Positions 58,880-64,000 of a stretch of DNA of 64,000 bases are shown in pieces. The number at the start of each line of letters is the position of its first letter. Positions within the stretch are counted from its first letter, which is position 1. The stretch comes from Kordia antarctica (GTDB lineage Bacteria > Bacteroidota > Bacteroidia > Flavobacteriales > Flavobacteriaceae). The translations under genes were made by a program, and so were the position numbers. The notes under the pieces were generated by a model, which was not told where the DNA came from, made no database searches, and worked only from the letters and a program-made list of their open reading frames with translations. The stretch is from the NCBI RefSeq assembly GCF_009901525.1, contig NZ_CP019288.1, forward strand, positions 186,001 through 250,000, in the 5' to 3' direction.

Positions 58880-60781
58880 ATGAAAGTAAAACTACATTGC
58901 ATGTATGCATTCTTGTGCATATTATTTTTTAATGCTGTAACAGCACAAAACATTAATATTCCTAACTATGATTTTGCAACCGATTTAAATGGTTGGTCAA
59001 TTGCAGGAAATAATATTAGCATGTCCAATTCTAATTCTTCCTACACAAGCGGCGTTTTGGCTATTGAAAATTCAAGTTTTAATCAAGAAACATTTGTAAT
59101 AACGTCACCAACCTTTCCTTTATTCGCAAGTGATAACTATGTATTTTTTACAGAATACGGTCATTATTTCTTTGATGCAATGATGGGCGCATTTCAGATA
59201 AGTCAACTTTCTAGTGTTGTATTAAAAAATTCGGCAGGAACTGTTGTACAATCATTCAATCTAACCTGTTCAAATTATGGAGGCGGACCAGGCGCAATGG
59301 ACTTTTGCGAGAGTTCTCCTTTTCTAATTGATACTACCGATAATTATTATCTAGAACTCACAGGAAGCGTCGGTAATTTAGATAGTAATAATTATGATGA
59401 AACCTATAATTTTGGAACTATCAACTTATACAAAGACAATTCGCCACACAGCGTACAAGGAAAAGTTACGTATGATGAAAATGCTGATAATTGTGCGACA
59501 TCAACCTATACACCTTCTAATATTCTAGTAAAAAGTACGGCTTCAACAAGTGGAAATGTATTTTATTCAAACACAAATACCTTAGGGAATTATGGTTTTA
59601 CTTTTGATGAAAATGGAACCGTTACAACGGAAATAGCGAACGCATCAATTACTTCAACTCCAGCAAATTATTCAAATACATTTTCGTCACCACAAACTAT
59701 TAGTAATCAAAATTTTTGTATTACTTCTAGCATTGTTGGAACTGATGTTTCGGTAATTATTGTTCCGACAACAGATGCGCGACCTGGTTTTAATAGTAAT
59801 TACAGCATTGTATACACCAATAATGGAGGAACTACCGCAAGTGGCGCAATTGATTTAATGTATGATAATACGTTGGTGAATCATTTGTCATCTTCTCCAA
59901 CAGAAAATAGTTCAACGGCAAATTCTTTAAGCTGGAATTATACAAACTTAGCACCTTTTGAAACGAGAGTAATTAATGTGTTTTTTAACATTAATACACC
60001 ACCAACGGTTAATAATGGTGATATTTTATCTTTTCAGGCTAACATAACTCCAATAGCAGAAACAAATACGGCAAACAACACATTCGAATTGCAACAAATT
60101 ACCATTGGTTCGTATGATCCTAATGATGCACTCGTTTTACAAGGTCCATTACTAAACTATACGCAAGCATATGAAGATTTGTATTTCAGAATTCGTTTTC
60201 AGAATACGGGAACAGCTTCCGCGATTAACATTAATGTAAACACCATTTTAGATGCTGATTTAGATTGGTCAACATTTACGCCAGTATATGCTTCTCACGC
60301 ATATGTTACAAACCTAAGTGGTAATAAAGTAAACTTTCAGTTTGATAATATAAATTTAGCAGATAGCACTTCTGATGAACCAAATAGTCACGGTCTTATT
60401 GTGTTCAAAGCGCGAACGACTCCAAGTTTTACCGTTGGAGATGTTGTAGAATGCAAAGCAGATATCTATTTTGATTACAACTTACCAATTATCACAAATA
60501 CGGCGACAACTCAAATAGATGGAACACTTTCTTTAGAGAATGCGTCTGATAATGAAGCTACTTTTACAATGTATCCGAATCCTGTGAGAGATCAGTTTGA
60601 GGTTTCAATCAAAGAAGCAGCTACATTTACAATTACAAATATGAACGGACAAGAACTTCAAAAAGGTGTTTTACATACTGGAAATAATACACTTAATATG
60701 ACAAACGCTTCAAGCGGAATTTACTTTCTAAAAGTGGTTTCAGCGAGTGGTTTTTCGACTAAAAAAATAATTAAGCACTAA
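58880..60781 (+). CDS. large secreted protein with DUF11-like repeats and T9SS domain
   Basis: The 633-residue protein has a signal peptide (NAVTAQ). A carbohydrate-binding-like jelly roll at about 25-190 (NIPNYDFATDLNGWSIAG) is followed by a SdrD B-like segment (VQGKVTYDENADNCATS) and a CARDB/DUF11-like region (NSNYSIVYTNNGGTTASG, YFRIRFQNTGTASA, ending IYFDYNLPIITNTATT), the latter resembling the DUF7619 type. The C-terminal T9SS type A domain is MYPNPVRDQFEVSI, ending KKIIKH. It is most likely a surface or released adhesive protein. Confidence 0.88.
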   Translation: MKVKLHCMYAFLCILFFNAVTAQNINIPNYDFATDLNGWSIAGNNISMSNSNSSYTSGVLAIENSSFNQETFVITSPTFPLFASDNYVFFTEYGHYFFDAMMGAFQISQLSSVVLKNSAGTVVQSFNLTCSNYGGGPGAMDFCESSPFLIDTTDNYYLELTGSVGNLDSNNYDETYNFGTINLYKDNSPHSVQGKVTYDENADNCATSTYTPSNILVKSTASTSGNVFYSNTNTLGNYGFTFDENGTVTTEIANASITSTPANYSNTFSSPQTISNQNFCITSSIVGTDVSVIIVPTTDARPGFNSNYSIVYTNNGGTTASGAIDLMYDNTLVNHLSSSPTENSSTANSLSWNYTNLAPFETRVINVFFNINTPPTVNNGDILSFQANITPIAETNTANNTFELQQITIGSYDPNDALVLQGPLLNYTQAYEDLYFRIRFQNTGTASAININVNTILDADLDWSTFTPVYASHAYVTNLSGNKVNFQFDNINLADSTSDEPNSHGLIVFKARTTPSFTVGDVVECKADIYFDYNLPIITNTATTQIDGTLSLENASDNEATFTMYPNPVRDQFEVSIKEAATFTITNMNGQELQKGVLHTGNNTLNMTNASSGIYFLKVVSASGFSTKKIIKH

Positions 60782-60787
60782 TTGAAA

Positions 60788-61159
60788 ATGCATTCAGCAC
60801 TGTTCATTTTTCAATTACCGAAGCTGTTGTCTAACTTTTCTGGTTCGCAGGAAATAACAATTTATAGCTATGTAATTTGCATTGTTATAGGAACAATAGT
60901 AGCCGCAGTATATACTTTATGGAACTCAAAAATAGGATTTGAAACAGCAAAACTATCAAACACCTTTTTTTATCTCATATTCGTAGCTGGATTTTTAGGA
61001 GGAAAGTTTTTCTATTACATGCAAAATCCTATGTTATACATAGATAATCCGGCTTTACTATTTGATAATTTTTCAGGCGGATTTGTGTTTTATGGATCGG
61101 TAATCACCATAATTCCTTCTATTATTTGGTATTTAAAAAGTGAAAAATCAAAGTTTTAA
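60788..61159 (+). CDS. truncated Lgt-like (prolipoprotein diacylglyceryl transferase) protein
   Basis: The 124 residues from the ATG at 60788 follow the order of the N-terminal half of Lgt: YSYVICIVIGTIVAAVY (first helix), IFVAGFLGGKFFYYMQNP and SGGFVFYGSVITIIPSII. The Lgt position with a conserved His-Gly-Gly reads Tyr-Gly-Ser here. The second half, including the Lgt signature GRxGNFxNxE, is absent; only 75 nt remain before the next gene. It is therefore unlikely to be an active transferase. It may be a decayed second copy or a reassigned helical protein. It lies 6 nt behind the T9SS gene. Confidence 0.6.
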   Translation: MHSALFIFQLPKLLSNFSGSQEITIYSYVICIVIGTIVAAVYTLWNSKIGFETAKLSNTFFYLIFVAGFLGGKFFYYMQNPMLYIDNPALLFDNFSGGFVFYGSVITIIPSIIWYLKSEKSKF

Positions 61160-61200
61160 CTGTGCTAATTATTTGTAACAATACGCTAATTAAAAACGCC

Positions 61201-61208
61201 TACATTTG
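61201..61208 (+). promoter_or_regulatory. -7 box (TACATTTG) of the sensor kinase gene
   Basis: A perfect TAnnTTTG lies 25 nt before the proposed TTG start. The nearest upstream TTTG is 25 nt away, longer than the usual spacer. Confidence 0.4.
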
Positions 61209-61233
61209 TAACAAACGCCTAAAATACATTCTA

Positions 61234-64000
61234 TTGAAACCAAAAAAACTCCATATCACTATATTCTGTATACTGTTATGGAGTTTTTCTTTTGCGCAAC
61301 AATACACAAATTACACCACCAAAGATGGTTTACCTAGCAATCATGTGTATACAATTTTACAAGATGCGCAAGGCTTTATGTGGTTTTTGACCGATAAAGG
61401 AATGGTGAAATATAATGGCAGTAATTTTACAACTTTTACGACAAAAGATGGTTTGTCTAACAACGATGTTTGGGAAGCTTTTACAACGCCAGATGGAAAA
61501 ATATGGTACTTTTCTAAAGCTTCTTCACTTGGATACATAAAGAATGATAGCGTCGTTTCTTTTCCAAACTCCACGAGAGGAGAAATCATAAATCCAACAT
61601 ATTCATTTCAACTAGGAAACGACATTTATCCTATGGGAACTAATAAACTGTATCATCTAAAAAATGGTACATGGAAAATTTTTTACACATTAAAAAATAT
61701 TACTGATGATGAAGATGCTTACATACATGATTATACTAAAATCTTTCATGAAAATATAAATTATTTAAAGGTTCATTACAAAAATGAAAAATTTAGTATT
61801 CACGATCATGATCAGAAAAAACTTAAAGAAATTTATGCAAAAGAAATTTTACACAAACATACTGTCAGAGGTCAAATTACGGATAGTTTATTTTTTTGGA
61901 CTTCAAATAAAATGTATTCGATATTAAATTTGAATACGCTAAAATTTAGCAGTTACAATTTTAAGGATGAAGTAGGAATTGAAGTAGTAAATTATTCAAG
62001 AATCAACTTAGTTGGCGATCAATTGCAAATTACGGGTACTGGTTTTGTGGGTTTTTTAGATGCTGATCTTCACATCAAAAATCCTTTCTATTTTCCATCA
62101 ACGCTACATGCACATTTTGGTTTTGTAGACAACCTTAATACGGTTTGGCTTTCAACATTTAACAAAGGAATATACAAACTGCCATATCTGCAACAGCAAA
62201 TAAAATATCTATTCAACGAAGATAAAATTCAAGGTTTTAATGTATTGAATGGCGAATTATATGCAAATATTTTCAACAAAGGAATTTACAAATTCGATCC
62301 GTTAAGAAAAGAATTTAATGAATTTATAAAGGTTGAAGAATATATTTTTAGTGCGAATGAAATAGAAGAACTTGGCAAAAATTATTTTACAACAAAGACA
62401 AAAATTTTCATTGAACATCACAATCAACTCACAACGGTAGATTTTAACGAGGGTCAAAAACAATCTGGTATACTGAACAGTTTGGCGCGAAAATTTATAT
62501 TCTTTGAAGATTATTTATATGGCAATTTTTCTTTCGGAATTAACAAAATAAATACCAATGATGTATCTATTGAAAAAGAATACATTCAAAAAGGGACTAC
62601 CGATATTCTAACCTTTAAAAATCGTTTGTTAATTGCTACTACAAACGGTTTGAGAGAGCTGAAAAATGATTCAATTCATTCCATATATTTCAAAAATAAT
62701 ACGCTTGATACATCTATTTTAAATCTAACAAAAATAACCGATCAATTACTTTTGATAAATACGGACGGATTTGGCTCATATCTCACAAATTTAGAAACCA
62801 TACAGCCATTAAAAGGTTCGGAATTCTTAATTGTGCAAGATGCTTTTATTGAAGATAAATCGTTGTGGTTAGCTACAAATACTGGTGTTTTGCACTTTAT
62901 TAAAAAAGATGAAAGCTACAAATTAAACCGAACATACAATCAGAATGATGGTTTACCAAATAACAATATCAATTCGGTATATGTAAACGAAACCGATTTG
63001 ATCGTTGCTACAAATAGCGGATTGGCGATTCTGCCAAAAAATCAGAAAAAGCAAAGTCTTTTATTGGACGTTTTCATAAAAAAAGCAAGTTACAATTCGG
63101 AAACAATTACAACCGAAAATAATAGCTTTGCGTATGTAAATAACAATACGTTAAGTGTTGAGGTTTCGCGCATCGATTTCTCTGAAGATCAACATACAAG
63201 TTACACCTATAAATTAGAACCGATACAAAAAACGTGGAGTACTTCTGTTACGAATGTGTTCAACTTTAACGACTTACAACCAAATACGTATACGTTAAAA
63301 ATTGCGTCAAATACGATTGAAAAACAAATCAGTTTTACCATAAAACCATTATGGTGGCAAACATTGTGGGCAAAAATAGGCGGAATATTTTTGCTATTGA
63401 TTGGAATCGTATTTACGGTTTGGCGCATCAGTAAAAAAAGTCAAGAAAAGAAAAATGAAAAATTACTACAAGAAAAGCAGCTTTCCGAAATACAACTCAA
63501 AGCATTGCGTTCGCAGATGAATCCGCACTTTGTATTCAACTCGTTGGCTGCGATTCAATATTACATTAATAACAATGAAATAAAGGCTTCCGAAACATAT
63601 TTAGTGAAATTTTCAAAGCTTATCAGACAGTTTTTTGAACTTTCAAAAGAAACCGAAATCAACTTGGAACAAGAAATAAAACTCATCAAAAACTATTTAG
63701 ACATTGAAAAATTACGTTTCAAGGAAAAATTTGAATATCAAATCCATATTGATGATTTGCTAAATACAAAAACAAACAAAATACCAACGATGTTGTTGCA
63801 ACCAATTGTTGAAAATGCGGTAAATCACGGAATTTTCAATAAAATGGACAACGGAAAAATTGATATTTATTTCAAATTTATTGATGAAAAAAACTTTCAA
63901 ATTGAAATCGTTGACGATGGAGTAGGCGTTGTAAACACGCAAAACAAAGCAACTAAAAAAGTGAAATCTTCCAATGTGTTGGATGATCGCCTGAAATATT
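61234..64000 (+). CDS. hybrid-type membrane sensor kinase with beta-propeller, C-terminus cut off
   Basis: About 922 codons are visible; the gene runs past base 64000. I propose the TTG at 61234 because a signal peptide follows (KPKKLHITIFCILLWSFSFA) and no ATG is in frame before it; a GTG at 61162 would be upstream of the -7 box. Residues 25-620 contain two-component-regulator propeller repeats (YTTKDGLPSNHVYTILQDAQ, TKDGLSNNDVWEAFTTPDGK). A Y_Y_Y-like domain follows at about 640-700, then one membrane helix and a LytS-type His_kinase domain (RSQMNPHFVFNSL, PTMLLQPIVENAVNHGI, DDGVGVV). The large periplasmic sensor probably detects a ligand in the periplasm. A LytTR partner may follow outside the window. 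Confidence 0.85.
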   Translation, partial: MKPKKLHITIFCILLWSFSFAQQYTNYTTKDGLPSNHVYTILQDAQGFMWFLTDKGMVKYNGSNFTTFTTKDGLSNNDVWEAFTTPDGKIWYFSKASSLGYIKNDSVVSFPNSTRGEIINPTYSFQLGNDIYPMGTNKLYHLKNGTWKIFYTLKNITDDEDAYIHDYTKIFHENINYLKVHYKNEKFSIHDHDQKKLKEIYAKEILHKHTVRGQITDSLFFWTSNKMYSILNLNTLKFSSYNFKDEVGIEVVNYSRINLVGDQLQITGTGFVGFLDADLHIKNPFYFPSTLHAHFGFVDNLNTVWLSTFNKGIYKLPYLQQQIKYLFNEDKIQGFNVLNGELYANIFNKGIYKFDPLRKEFNEFIKVEEYIFSANEIEELGKNYFTTKTKIFIEHHNQLTTVDFNEGQKQSGILNSLARKFIFFEDYLYGNFSFGINKINTNDVSIEKEYIQKGTTDILTFKNRLLIATTNGLRELKNDSIHSIYFKNNTLDTSILNLTKITDQLLLINTDGFGSYLTNLETIQPLKGSEFLIVQDAFIEDKSLWLATNTGVLHFIKKDESYKLNRTYNQNDGLPNNNINSVYVNETDLIVATNSGLAILPKNQKKQSLLLDVFIKKASYNSETITTENNSFAYVNNNTLSVEVSRIDFSEDQHTSYTYKLEPIQKTWSTSVTNVFNFNDLQPNTYTLKIASNTIEKQISFTIKPLWWQTLWAKIGGIFLLLIGIVFTVWRISKKSQEKKNEKLLQEKQLSEIQLKALRSQMNPHFVFNSLAAIQYYINNNEIKASETYLVKFSKLIRQFFELSKETEINLEQEIKLIKNYLDIEKLRFKEKFEYQIHIDDLLNTKTNKIPTMLLQPIVENAVNHGIFNKMDNGKIDIYFKFIDEKNFQIEIVDDGVGVVNTQNKATKKVKSSNVLDDRLKY

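Overview
The window looks like chromosomal DNA of a marine-type Flavobacteriaceae bacterium; Kordia or a close relative is my best guess. It is AT-rich. Lipoproteins, TonB-dependent receptors, proteins with C-terminal type IX secretion (T9SS) sorting domains and GG-leader bacteriocin-like peptides are frequent. Several promoters match the Bacteroidetes consensus TTTG-N18/19-TAnnTTTG. I found no rRNA, tRNA, CRISPR array, transposase or prophage. The only recognisable RNA gene is the SRP RNA (8305-8397).

Layout. 1-3800: envelope and hypothetical genes on the minus strand. 4013-6830: a four-gene plus-strand unit ending in a HisKA_3 kinase and a LuxR-type response regulator. 7153-12590: glutaminyl cyclotransferase, SRP RNA, an SDR oxidoreductase, a run of small genes (DinB, VF530, Coa1-like) and a fructose-6-phosphate aldolase/transaldolase. 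12895-16320: a thioredoxin-fold lipoprotein, a MITE-like element and an ABC-F ATPase. 16405-17127: two paralogous cysteine-rich GG-leader peptides. 17372-22530: pheT and a LytS/LytTR-type operon. 22718-33310: TonB receptor, TlpA-like lipoprotein, secreted endonuclease, a broken RDD gene, DUF2911 protein and a delta-60-repeat protein. 33548-40403: VOC protein, recG, CPBP protease, serine hydrolase, GIY-YIG-like protein, separated by repeat-filled gaps. 40731-46953: an acetolactate-synthase-like enzyme with an aldehyde dehydrogenase, an M20 peptidase and a DUF3037/HipA pair. 47446-48369: three tandem peptide units. 49438-61159: TonB receptor plus PQQ dehydrogenase-cytochrome c, M1 peptidase plus patatin, T9SS proteins and a truncated Lgt-like gene. 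61234-64000: a large sensor kinase cut by the window end.

The most interesting signal is a small peptide regulon. Four GG-leader peptide genes at two loci 30 kb apart share a 17-bp near-palindrome (TTACGG-N5-CCGTAA type). In every case it lies 21-22 nt upstream of a TAnnTTTA -7 box. At the second locus three consecutive small genes each end in the same terminator hairpin (GCGATC-TTCG-GATCGC), and one of the three is a 36-codon ORF of unknown type. No peptidase-transporter, modification enzyme or immunity gene lies nearby, so the peptides probably depend on machinery elsewhere.

The intergenic DNA is also unusual. Several families of short dispersed hairpins have compensatory stem changes between copies. 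There are 7-bp tandem repeats of four different sequences, a 26-bp tandem repeat, a 187-bp element with 38-bp inverted ends, and two stray copies of the first codons of recG.
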